From Bugula neritina (Eukaryota > Bryozoa > Gymnolaemata > Cheilostomatida > Bugulidae), in the NCBI GenBank assembly GCA_964035545.1, contig OZ037765.1, positions 3,281,001 to 3,345,000 of the forward strand: a stretch of 64,000 nucleotides of DNA, written 5' to 3'. Shown piece by piece: positions 11,012-23,500 of the stretch. Each line of letters begins with the position of its first letter. Position 1 is the stretch's first letter. The notes beneath the pieces are model-generated. The model had not been told where the DNA came from and did not search any database. It saw only the letters and a list, made by a program, of their open reading frames with translations. Position numbers and translations under genes: made by a program.

Positions 11012-12772
11012 TATATCAATACTGTAACATATTTCAGCAAATTATTAATGATTTACACTTCCACTATGCTATACTTGACAAGGAAATGACTTTTCCAGAT
11101 GTTGTTGTATTAAAATAATTTGACAGGATAAAAAACAATTATCATATAACATGATGTAATAACATTTTTATTTTGTGGTAAGATTAGTTAAAAACATATA
11201 AGTATTTTTAGAAATGAGCATTTGCAAATACTTTTTATCTCAGCTGCAACTTACTAGCTATACTGTATAATATATAGTAATTGTCAGATTGGTTGTCATG
11301 GCAACGTATAACTTGTTAGGCCAATTCATTCCTCATGATAATCTTATTCTAGTTGATACAAAACATTACAAATATTCTTTTTTATTAACTTATTTTTGTC
11401 AGTCAATTTATTGAAGCTTCTTGCCTAATCACTTTTTTCACATTTGCTAGACAACAAGTGAAATTCAATGCAAGTATATATATTATGCAATTTTTTAGAA
11501 AAATAATCATGTAAAATAAAAGTGGATAGCCACTTACAGTCAGCTTTTTCAATAATTTTGAAACATTATTTTGTAGAACTAAATATGAACACAAGTATAA
11601 TACATTGAACTTTAGCAAAACTCAGCAAAACACTTCCACCGCACTGCCTCTTAAAGCGTTAAAGCCACTGCATGCTAAGGTGGGCTGCAGAGCAATTATA
11701 GCCTTGAATAAAAAGCTATCTGTCAATGGCTTATCAAGTAATAAATGATAATGCCAATCTATTCTCCTGACGAGCTTGCTATATCTTCAAAAATCTAACT
11801 TGCTATTAACTTTGTCACTTAACTTAACAAACACAAGAGGTATATATAGCGCAGCTTAGGCTACATGAGTGACTGTCTTTTTGGGGTTTCAACTTGCATT
11901 AAATACCAGAGCAATTACAAAGAAAAGGTAATTAAATCTAAAATTAGTAACAATTAAGGTCAGCTAATTATGGGGACACATGTAATGACCTTACAAAGGA
12001 AGATGAACCGGTTCCTGTCGAAACCCTAGAAGTGGATTTTAACAAAGGTGGTGGTTAGGCTTTATTTTTTATTAGGCAGCTGACTGCTGCATAGGATAAT
12101 GAACTATCAAATAAAACAACAAATATTTTTAAAAGGCTAAAAATATAAGTTCAACAATTTAGTGGTATTTGTAACAAAGACATAAGACCTGTGGCTACTG
12201 CAATTATGTGCCTTTGCATCAAAGTTTTATTTTTACATTGACAACTAAATTATTAAATATGACAACTGAGTTTATATTGAATTTTACATAAAGTGAAGCA
12301 GAGTTTATCATTGATTAAGAAATTGAGCATAAGCATAAGAGTCTTATGTTCTAAAATAATTCTGATTTAGAAATATCCAATGAAATACCGAAATTGACAA
12401 ATTGTTATTTAAAAATTTGACAAGGGTTATAGGTAATAATGAAACAATCGATTTAAATATGAACATTTGAAACCTTGGTAATGTAAAACATATAGAATAT
12501 TGTAGCATACTGTAATCATGGTAAGTATCAATCACTTAACGTTACCAAAACATTTTTATGTAAGCAATGCAAAATGTTAGTAAAAGCATCATTTTTCATA
12601 GGTAAAAATAACCTTGGAACTTAAACCCATTATACACATCAGTGTGTGATTTGAGACAGCTTTATGCATTGTTTAATGATGTATAGTTGTACATTCATCT
12701 GTCAGGTATGAAGTGTGTAAAAACTGTATCTCAAAAAATCTTTCTTTAGTGTTCTTTTCAAAATTATTTGCT
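11012..12772. repeat. Segmental duplication continued; 3' flank of gene B
   Basis: This non-coding stretch matches about 58692-60455 downstream of gene E with few differences. It holds the second X-box-like site. The 3' UTR and polyadenylation site of gene B should be here, but I could not place them. Confidence 0.7.
11292..11305. promoter_or_regulatory. RFX X-box-like palindrome, copy 2
   Basis: GTTGTCATGGCAAC, identical to the other copies. It lies about 1.5 kb beyond the 3' end of gene B. Without the Tc1 insertion it would be about 300 bp from the tRNA-Tyr gene at 8466. Confidence 0.4.
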
Positions 12773-14504
12773 CTATGCTTGAGTATTTTCATAGCAGAGT
12801 GCTTTCGCATAACTTCTTGGTTTTACTGAAAGGTCAACTTCATCATACTCAAGGTCACCTAACGTAGCCGGAGGACATGGTATCTCATACTCAGCACTTT
12901 GTTCTTGAACATCTGGTACAGTAGCATGTATTTCACTAGCCATGAGTGACAATCCCACTTCTTCATACTCAGGATTAGGCTGAGCTCTATTCTCCTCAGA
13001 CTCAGTACCAGAAGATCTTCTCACCAACATCACAATAAGAATCACTACTAGTAGAATGATGATGAAACCCATTGGAACACCAACTGTTACTCCAACCACC
13101 CAGCCTGTCAATATAGAAAAGGATGTACAAACACACACAAATCTTTTTTTCACATTTACAAGAGATTCAGCAGTTGAAATCTGTCATGTGACACCGACAG
13201 CAAATTATTTGATGAAAACAATTCCTATACAAAAAAATAAAAACATAATCTCAATAGCAGTTGCTGTTAGATTTTGAGCAATATAGGCACAAGTAAACAG
13301 CTAGTAAATGTTTATAAACACTAGCATATACCTTGAGTTGGGGGTTCACAGATAGGAGGATTGTCAGACCATTCTGCTTTATCATCTACCAGTTCACATG
13401 TTATGATAGTAGGACCCTGTCTTGTATATCCTTCATTGCAGAAGTAAAGCACTTGCGAGTTCAAATTCCAAATGTCATTAGACACTTGTCTTGCTGCATT
13501 TCTCACAGGAGATGGTTTTGAGCATCTGATTGGTTGAAGTTTTGTTGGAGTACGGCTAGCATCTATAAAGAAAATGTGCTGCACAATGGGTATAACTCTA
13601 TATATACTATAGTACATATTATACAAAGAACTTCTCACGAAAAATGGTTCCTGGCATCTGATTGGTTGAAGTTCTGTTGAGGTACAGCTAGAATTTATGA
13701 AAAATTTGTTATATTTAGTTAATAATTCTCTTCATGCAATATAATATACAGAAATATATTTGTCTCCACATGACACCATGCATACTTGAAAAAATAACTT
13801 CTACTCACCATTACTAGTTATATATGTTTCCTGCCATATTATATTCTCATGTCCATCTTGTAGCTCTACTTTAATAGTCAGTTCAAAGGTCGCACCTTGC
13901 TGTTTAGTAAAAGTCCATAGTTCTGTCTTTCTATGATTGGATAATTGTTCACTTCCATAAGTTAATGTAACACTGGATACACAATCATCAGCTTCCTGTT
14001 AAAGAGAATGAAGTACTTGTAATTGGAGTTTTAGGTGTAATCATAGCATAATAAACCTATAAATAATTAATAAAAACAAGCGTGAATTACACTATAACTT
14101 GATATTACAAAAAAATAACATACATTACTGATATATTGTTATTAAGCAAAGGAATAAAGTGGCGCGATGTTACTACTATAATTTACCGCATAGGTGTGAA
14201 TTACAATTATAAACCCCATTTGGTATAACAAAAACTTTAAACCATCTTAATTGCTAGTTGAAAGGTCTGCAAGACTATTGGCACCACTCCAAATATATTT
14301 AATTTAAAAGCATTAACAAAATTAGTGATAAAAAATTATATTCCTGAGCAAATATATTTTGTCACTGTAATACAAAAATTTACGAGATAAAACTATATAG
14401 GCTTACTAGTGAAGGTACAAACACAGTAATTATTCTCTCTTCTTCCGGTTTCAGAATCCCACTTTCTTTTATGATAACATCTTCAGGTGTTAATTTACCT
14501 TTTT

Positions 14505-14598
<94 letters not shown>

Positions 14599-17500
14599 AA
14601 TAAAGTACAAGTGATGTTCAGTAAATCAACTAATAACCTCAAAGTAATTGATCTCAATATAAAAATGTTTATTATTTGTAAATCTTCAGGTGCTAGTTTG
14701 CCTCTTTCTAAAATAGGCAGTTTTTTCACTGAACTCGAAGATAAGTAACTACGATAGTTAAAATTTGGAGTAGACAACTCCACAAGCTCATAAAAATTTT
14801 ACACGGATATTTTCTATGATGAACAACACTTGTATACCTAAACATTTCTTCTCATACATTGTTTGCAGTAGCAATTACTCGTACCTGCACAGAATAGAGA
14901 GCTGACTGTAGAGACATCTTGTATTAACTCTTCACCATTATAATTCCTCACAGTAGATACTCTAGCATAGTAAGATTGTTGTATATTCAGATTACTAATT
15001 ACAGTCTCTCTGTAGTCTATAGACACTAACTTAGAGCATATTATTGCGCTGAAGTTGGAGTTGTCTGAATATTCTATTTTAAAATGAGTAGTTGTGAGCT
15101 CCTGATTAGGTGCAGTAGCTGGAAATTTCCATGTAATTCTGATTTCTCCTGGTGACACATCTGAGTGAGAAGACACTGGGCTTCCAGACAATTTTATAAT
15201 TTCTGTAATAAATCAAAAAGATGGTACCCAATTTATAAAACAGTTGCAAGTAATTTTTATTTTGACATTTAATGTAATACATGTTTTTCAAACAGTCTTT
15301 TACTTATCAGCCATTTAAGTTGTCCAACAGAGGAGTTGTATAAAAATAATGCTAACTATCAAATAAAGAATAAGTAATTTATATAATTTTACTATAGTAC
15401 ACTATCCATTAGAATATAATTTCTAAATACAGCAATTCTGATCTTGCATAAAAAAGTGAATGCTATCGAGTTTGTGCGTTGTATATATAGAACTATTTTT
15501 ATTTAACGCAAATGTTGTGTGGAACCCAATCTTATTTCTATTATAAAAATTGAGCAGCTTTATATATTGATTAAAGCTAAAAATGTTTTTAGAATACCTC
15601 ATGATAATAACATACTTTATATGCATGTTGAATTTAATCAACAAGTTGTTCAAATTTTTACTTGAACAAATGACTTATATAAAGATATAGTATTTTATAA
15701 GATAATTAGGCTTAATTCTATTAACTGAACAATAGACAATGCACTTATTATTACCATTAATTTTTATAATAAACTTCTAAAGCAGTTAAAAAACTACCCA
15801 GTACTAAGATAAAAAGAATGAGCCTCATCATAATATATCCTGCAATTATGTTGCAATATATCTGAGCGAGGTATCCATTATAGCAGCTCCAAATAATTTA
15901 TTAAAAGTTGTTTAAACTTTTATGCAAAACTTATTTAAATGTAAAGTGAAATTTAGTGACAACAGCTATTCACAGACTGCTAAAGAATTTATTCAGCAGT
16001 AAAAACCTTATTACAGTCACTATAATAATGTAGTTTAAAGTATAAGTGTAATTTAACAGTACACAATAATTTATATAGTTAAGTTGCTACCTGCTATGTA
16101 GGCTCTCAGTGCTACTGCTCTGCCTTCTTGTTTAACATTTGAATATGTTAGTCTGTCTACTCTGTTTCTGTTAAATTTATTTCTACGTATGTAAGCTGGA
16201 GGATCTTTGAACACATTTGGTCTAAATGAGACGAAGTTACCTCTACAACCAGAGCTACTCAAGTCTTCTACATACAGAGCAAGAAAGTCTCCTTTTCTAA
16301 CTACTTCTGTAGAGTTCTGCACAAACTGGAATCTGATTCCTCCTGTAGATACATCCTCAGGTGTGAGTAGAGTTTCTGTAATCAGATTGAATACAGAAGA
16401 GTTACCTTCTCCTGTCTGTCTCCAGATAGCAGCATATGAGTCACAGTAGTCAGTAGAATGACCAATCATATACTTCCAGCCAACTAAATATCCGTCTGCT
16501 TCTATCTTGTAGTTGATGAGTAACATGAAGGCATATCCAGCTGATCCATAGTTTGATATCTTTGTGTTGGTTGTACTGTCAGAGTTACCTGAAAAAAATT
16601 ATTTATTTCTAAAATTAGCGCTTTAATAATATTTGCGAATTGCAATAGCAACAACACTTTAAATTATCAAACTGTTAACCTATCTGATTCTAATTATAAA
16701 TTTTTATTTGATTGATTATAACAGTTATAACATTGAATTGATCATTGCATCACTTAGAATTTTCAACTCCCATAATTAGCAGATTTAAGTCTTTAAAATG
16801 CAAATTTTTGTCACTAATATTTCATTTTTTTACTTGATGTATGCTCCCTACGTTATCTACAGGTTATTTTGAAAACCTGTAATAATCAAATTTATTTATA
16901 AAAAGTATCACTTTTGTACTGTGAAAGTTTTTGTAATGTACACAAAATATTACTAATTGACATTGTGTAGCCTTACATGATGCAAATGCAAATAATTTGC
17001 ACCTCAGTAAAAATGCAATTTTTATGTGCTTTAGTGTGCAGGTGGAAGTGAGGTGGTTGTAGCTTACTACAGCAAGACTCTCACGGCCGCCGAGAAGAAC
17101 TACTGCACCGCTAGGAAGGAGCTCCTAGCAGTAGTCAAGCACTTTCGGCTATATCTGTATAGGAGAGAACTTTAAGATTACGAACAGACCACGCATCACT
17201 GTGTAAAAGTGCTGAGCTTTCGAGCCAAGTAGCTCATTGGCTGGAGATTCTTGCTGAGTTCTCTTACCGGATAGAGCACCGTGCTGGCCGGAAGCACGGT
17301 AATGCCGACGGCACTACAAGAGCCGGTCTCCCTAGGGTGGAGCTAGAGAGACAGAAGACCACCCAGATATCTGGCTGACTATCATGTAGGGCATCTGGAG
17401 TTGCCTTCCCGGAGTGGTAGTCCATCCAGCACAAACAACTACCCTCCTTTGGTTGGAAATTCCCTGCAGTATTTCGGAGAATTCCACCAAAAAGTAGAAA

Positions 17501-20500
17501 TGCTAAACCAAATTTTATCAGAGTTGTCTCTTCGAAACTCGGTGGAATTTCTGGCTGGCCACGTGACCAAAGAGTCGGCACGTACAAAGTTTGAAACACG
17601 AGGCTTAGCCATTTCAGCTAGTAATTTCACGGCAAACAGACGTGTTTCTGATTTTTCTGATAATCAATTCAATTCTAACTTCTACAATATGGGAATAACT
17701 CTGCCCGAAGAAACTTCCAGCCAGTCAGATATTTAGTTAGGGTTAAATCCTCCAGTATCAGAGTCTAACCCAAGCTTTATAATTTGGTCGATGTTAGATT
17801 CTTTTGAGTCTGCGCTGTTAGAGCCTGAGGTTGACATGGATCTCGGAGATGACTTTCTCCACAACTTCTTGTTAGCTCAAGACGTGGGATCAGTCACTCT
17901 TTGTGGTTTACAGCGACCTCCGGTTTCTCACAGGGCACCGTATAAGCAGATGCCAAATTTGGGCAACAGTAAGACCGGCCATACACAGCCTCTACCAAAT
18001 GTTGTAGGCATTGCTAAAGAGTGCGAGGAGGTGGAAGCGAGCCCTATCGACTCCCCTCCTACACAGTCCCCTGGTTCGGCTCCCAGCAGCCCGAAAGGCG
18101 CCGCTCACACAACAGAGGAGCTTGCCACCACCGCTAGTGGCCTTGTATCCGAACCTGTTGAGCTCCAGTTAGCCGCAGGTGAAGAACAGGGCATACTGCT
18201 CGTTGAGCCCTCCTTAGAAAAAGAAGAAGTTCTCCCAGTACTGGCCCTACCTCAGGCCTTGGTCGCCCACCAGTACTGGATGTCCCGGAATACCAACCTC
18301 CTGGATAGACAGAGCATGCGGCGAGTCGGGCAACCGTATCTGCCAGCGGTGTCGGAAGAAGTTTTCCTCCACACGACGGCTGCAGGTACACGCCCCCCCA
18401 GCACACTGTCAATGTATTTTGCACGTGTGGCAAATTTTCATATCAGCGTGATTACGTGCTGCGCCATCCGCACATATCACGCTGCCACACGAGCAATGCG
18501 TTTGTGATAGACGAGGCCATGTTTCCGGCATTCCGGGACCTGATCTTGCCGCACGTTGTTGACCACCGCAAACAGGCCTCTCTCGCCCAAGGATTCCCAG
18601 CGTGCGAGCCTGTGCAAGATGAGGAGGAGCCCATTGTTGCTCAGCAACCGGCAGCCACCCAGCCTTTTCGGGTTGTGCTGGCACAGGTCGGTGTGGATGC
18701 CAGCTGTCCAATGCACCAGACCTGGGCCCCCCAGCCCTCAGCGACGAGCAAGAAGCAGACGATGGCACACAGTACCAAGACCACTCAGACCCAGTCACCA
18801 TTAGAGGAGGAGGTGCAGCGCATGAGAAGGCAGCTGAGGTAGTGTAAAGAAGAGTTAACACAACTGACGAGACGGGTCAACTGGTTGGAACGCGCCAAGG
18901 ATGAGGGGCGCCGCTAGTGATAATTTACATATATACATTGGTGGTGGGTGTGTGTGTGGTGTGCTTTAAATACATTTATCATCCTTTCGTTATTTTTAGT
19001 CTTTTGATGTCGTAATACCCCTAGTTTTTTTATATATATGCATGTTTTATCGCTTTGTTTTTTTCTATCGAAAAGTGGGCTTTCCGATAGGGGGTGTGTG
19101 TAGTAGAAATTCATAATGCAGAGTTCTCTTCTTTTTGCTATTTTATCGTTTTATCATAATACTGATACTTGAAATTTGTTGTTTGAAAGTCGGAGTCCCG
19201 AAATGCCATAATTCCAAATCCGGAGGTGCGGCATTTCGGACTCCTGATTTTCGGACAACAAAAGATTCTTTTGTGTGCGTGTTTATTCGTCCTGTCTGTA
19301 TAAAAGCAAGCGAGTTCCGGTGTAGATTCTGTCCAGCACTGGAGCTCGCCTGTTCAAAACTACTATTATATTCTACAATAAAGATAGATTCTACTCAAGC
19401 ACACCTTTCATCTTGTTCTCTTTTACAAAGATACATGTTCAGCCCTTAGTTACATTCAACCCACAAAGTTACTACACAATATTCTATGTCCTAATATAAG
19501 CATAACATTATTTTTAGTTTTAGCTGCAACATAGAAATGCTGGGCAGTATTTTACACTCGAGTGTAGCACAGTTTCTAGTTTTATAATATATTTAGAATA
19601 TCATTATAAATCTACTTAGCATAAGAATTTTGCTAAGTAGATTTAGTGGTAGTAGTGCTGCCTGCCTGCTGCTCCTCTTGTGTTTGCTGCCGCTGGAACC
19701 CTTTGGTGGTCATGGTAATGTCTGAGCCACACCTGCAAACTCAGGTATGTACTGCCGGTAGTACCCTCCTAGGCCCAGGAATGCTTGCAACTCAGGGAGG
19801 TCGTGGGGGACAGCCTACTCCTTCACAGCCTGTACCTTCTCCGGGTCGGTAGCGACCCCATCACGGCCAACCACATGGCCCAGGTACGTGAATTCTAGCT
19901 GCAGGAGTGCACACTTGGAGGGCTTTAACTTCAGTCCAGCTGCTCGGAGGCGGCGAAAGACCTCCCGCAGACAACTGACATGTGTCGAAAAGTCTGGGGA
20001 AATAAAAATGATGTCATCTAGATAGATTAGGAGAGTTTTTCAGTGTAGCCCACTGAGGACCTGCTCCATGAGTCATTGGAAATTTGCCGAACAGACGTAA
20101 GCCCTAATGGCAGTACTTTCCAATTCCAGAGCCCGTCGCGGGTAATGAATGTTGCTTTGTCCTGGACATCAGGACTGAGGAGTACTTGCCAGTACCTGCT
20201 AAGCAGATCCAAAGTATTAAAGTACTTGCTACCAGCAAGGGGATCCAGAGACTCATCTATCCGTGGGAGATAGTAAGCATCTTGGATGGTGACGCTGTTG
20301 AGTCTGCGGGAGTCCACACAGAATCTCCAGCTACCATCCTTCTTCTTGACCAGGACTACTGGAGAGCTCCACGCACTGTGGACAGGCTCAATCAGATCCC
20401 AGTCGAGAAGATCCTGCACTTGCCGGCTTACCTCCTTCTTCTTCTCTGGGCCCAAACGTCAGGTTGACTGCCTTATGTCAGCCCTTAGTCAGCCCCATGC

Positions 20501-23500
20501 CTCCATCCCTGCAACTGAAAACATCACTGTACTCCGTGAGTAGTTGAGCCAGTACTTGGCGTTCAATACTACTCGTACAATTACCACACGCTCCACCATA
20601 CAGATCAGCTACGTGCTCCGGGACTGCTCCTCGACTGGTGCGAGGGGGTTTTCCCTGGGTCTCGGCTACTGTTTCCAGTGCCGGACTCACATCTGTCTCC
20701 TGGATGGAGTGGTACTTCTCCACCAACGCTCCGCTCAATAATCGTGCAGGTTCCGTGAAGGGGTGATACACTGCACGAGGAGCTCTCTCCGAGAGTCTAG
20801 CTAATTCAGGCTGTTTGCCAGTCAGATTGCTCCGTGCATTCCCTCCATCACTCCCAGGCCAACAATCTCCCAACAGTTGAATTTGCAGCGGAAAGATGCC
20901 TGGGATCTTCCCGGAACCGTGAAGTCTCACACTACCTAGATCACGCCAACCAAGCGCCTGCAGAACTTGTCAACACAGACAAGTGTCATCCCAGCCATCA
21001 CCACAGTCAAATTCTGAAAAATCATATGAGACTGGTGTTTTTCCAGAAATAGCATTCTCAAGATGGCGTCCTTCTTCAGCTGGCTGACTAAAAATGTTTT
21101 GTGAATCACCTGATCACAGACGCCTCCAGGTAGCGTGATGACGTAAAAAGAAATGCATGATCTGTCCGCCAACGTAACATGCCCACATTTGTACGGCTCA
21201 AGGCTTGCTCGCTCTCGGGCGCCAAGGGGGTCAAAGAGATGTCTACTCAGCAGGTTTGTAGTGCACCCAGTGTCCAGTAGGAATGTGGCAGCTTTACCCG
21301 AAATTTTTCCGAACCGGAAATAGCTGCTTCCATACGGCTGGGTGCTCCTAAAGCGGTTGGTCTCTGGGAGAGACACAACTTAGGTCCGCACAGCTGGCCT
21401 CCTTTTTATCTTAGAGACGACGGGGGTTTTCTGAGGTTGGGAGAGTAGTTTGGGGTACTCTTGCGAGTAAGCTGAATCCTCCTTCACAACATCCTCGAGC
21501 TACCCGGTGAACTGGTTAAAGAGTGGCCAGGCAGGAGGATCGGGTAGACCTTGCGATCTCCGAGATCTCCGGGGTGCCTGCTATCCTGCGTCTTCTGACT
21601 CTATCCGGGCTTTGAGTGACATGGCTACCGGATCGAGCAGACCTTCCGGTCTCCGAGGTCTCCGAGGTGCCTGCCACTCAGTATCAGCAGACTCCATAGA
21701 GGTCCTCCTGGTAATCCTCTAGTCCTTTTCCTGGATGGGGTTAGCTTGAGGCCCAACGGTCGGCGGAAGTTACCGTGAGCCTCAGGTGTTTAAAAGTAGG
21801 CGGCCTTTAGGGCAGTGTCTCCTCACATGCCCTGACGCACCACATCTTCAGCAGGTGAGCTGCGAAGGGCGGACAGGATCGTCCCGTGATTTGGGAACCC
21901 ACCTACATGCCTGGTCTTGTTGCAACTCGATCATTGTAGCCTGCAGGCCCTTCACCATGACCATTAATGTGGTGAGCTACGTTTGCTCCGGTGATTTAGT
22001 TGTTGCTGCTGACACCTGTGGAGCAGAAAGCGTGGCAGTTCCTTCATCTTCTTCAGTCACCTGGTGGGCGGTGAAACCCGCCCCCCCAAGGTCATCTACC
22101 TAAAAGTAGGCCTTACCCATCTCCATGGCCTCCTCCATACTGCTGACTTTAGCCTTCAGCCAGAAGCACTGCAGGTCTGGGTTGTTGATGCTTCGGAAGA
22201 ACGCATTGTACACCAGGCGTTTCCTCTCTCCACCTTTGGCCTGACTGAAGGCAGTCTAGGCCAATCGCTCCACCCATGGCGTTAACGTAGTTTTCCAAGG
22301 GCGTCCACTGGTCTCTTCTCATGGCTTGTAGTCGGTCTGAGACTTCCTCGGCTGTCAGACCAAAACGGATCCGGAGAGCCCGCATGATTTGAGCTTCATT
22401 GGGAGCAAAACTCCTGGCCCGGCCTGTTAAACAGACCCAGAGCTAAAGGATGCGCACTGGTGCTGGCCATTCAGCGTTGGTGGCCACATCCTCAAACTCG
22501 CAGATAAACTGCTCAACATCTCCTTCGCCTCCAAAAATCAGAGGCCTTAGGCGGTACCTGTCACCAGGTGGCGCCTGACTAGCCCTTTGAACATTTTGGA
22601 GGGCTGTCACCAGAGCCTCAATCGTGAGAGGTGATCTCGCTGGCACTTCGGGGTTGGTCCTTCTTCTGCCCCTTCAGCCATCTTGTTCTCTTTGTTGACA
22701 CTTAGCTATTCAGAATCCTACTGCTGCCACCAATGTAGTAACTTTGTGGGTTGAATGTAACTAAGTGCTGAACATGTCTCTTTGTAAGAGAGAACAAGAT
22801 GAAAGGTATGCTTGAGTAGAATCTATCTTTATTGTAGGATATAACAGTAGTCTTGAACAGAGACGAGCTCCAGTGGTAAACTGAATCTACACTGGAACTC
22901 GCCTGCTTTTATACACACAAGACAAAGAAACACGCACACAAGAGAATACTTTGTTGTTCGAAAATTCCAAAATCCTAAGGTGCAGCATTTCCGAATACCA
23001 AAATTCCAAAATCCCGAGGTTGGGAATTTCGGTATTCCGAAATGCCGCACCTCAGGATTTTGGAATTTTGACATTTCGAGACTCCGACTTTCGGACAACA
23101 AATTTCAAGTATCAGTATTATGATAAAACGATAAAATAGCAAAAAGAAGATAACTCTACATTATGAATTTCCACTACAATTGTAAAAATGCATAAACAAT
23201 CAAACAATCAAGAAAAAATATTGAAAATTACAAAGTATTAAGTTGAAAGGTCAGAGACTTTCGGCTTAGTTATAAATTTAGCAAAAAATATTATAAGATA
23301 CGTAAGTGATGGTTAGATAGTGATGCAAGAGAGTAGAAGTCAAAAAATATGTCCCAACCTACAACTATACATTAACTTTGATGGAATTGTGAAAATATTT
23401 TTATTCAAAACCATATCCAGCTTTATCATAATTTGAGTAGTTCATGAATGAGTCAAGCAAGTATAAACAATTATATTTTGAGATTTGAAGAATTGGCTGC

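Larger units (their letters stand above)
17034..23178. mobile_element. Ty3/gypsy element R1 in intron 3 of gene B, 3' half inverted
   Basis: Two half elements in opposite orientation. On the minus strand, from 23178 down to about 19646: 5' LTR, primer-binding site, gag, protease, reverse transcriptase. On the plus strand, 17034-19476: RNase H, end of pol, extra 3' ORF, 3' LTR. After the 3' LTR, 19477-19645 is the reverse complement of host intron found at about 34510-34650 in gene C. A minus-strand insertion was thus later rearranged by inversion of its 3' half plus adjacent intron. The flanks suggest a 4-bp CAAT target duplication (23179 side and 19477 side). Gag, the RT region and the 3' ORF have stops or shifts, and the integrase core is missing. 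Confidence 0.85.

Noticed and set aside
18134-18861. Minus-strand ORFs in the 3' ORF region of R1, and plus-strand ORFs over R1 RT and gag.
   Set aside because: Antisense shadows of the retroelement coding sequence.
17034-23178. Two independent, oppositely oriented gypsy insertions in intron 3 of gene B.
   Set aside because: The halves are complementary (5' part and 3' part of pol meet at the junction), only two LTRs exist, and host intron is inverted along with the 3' half.
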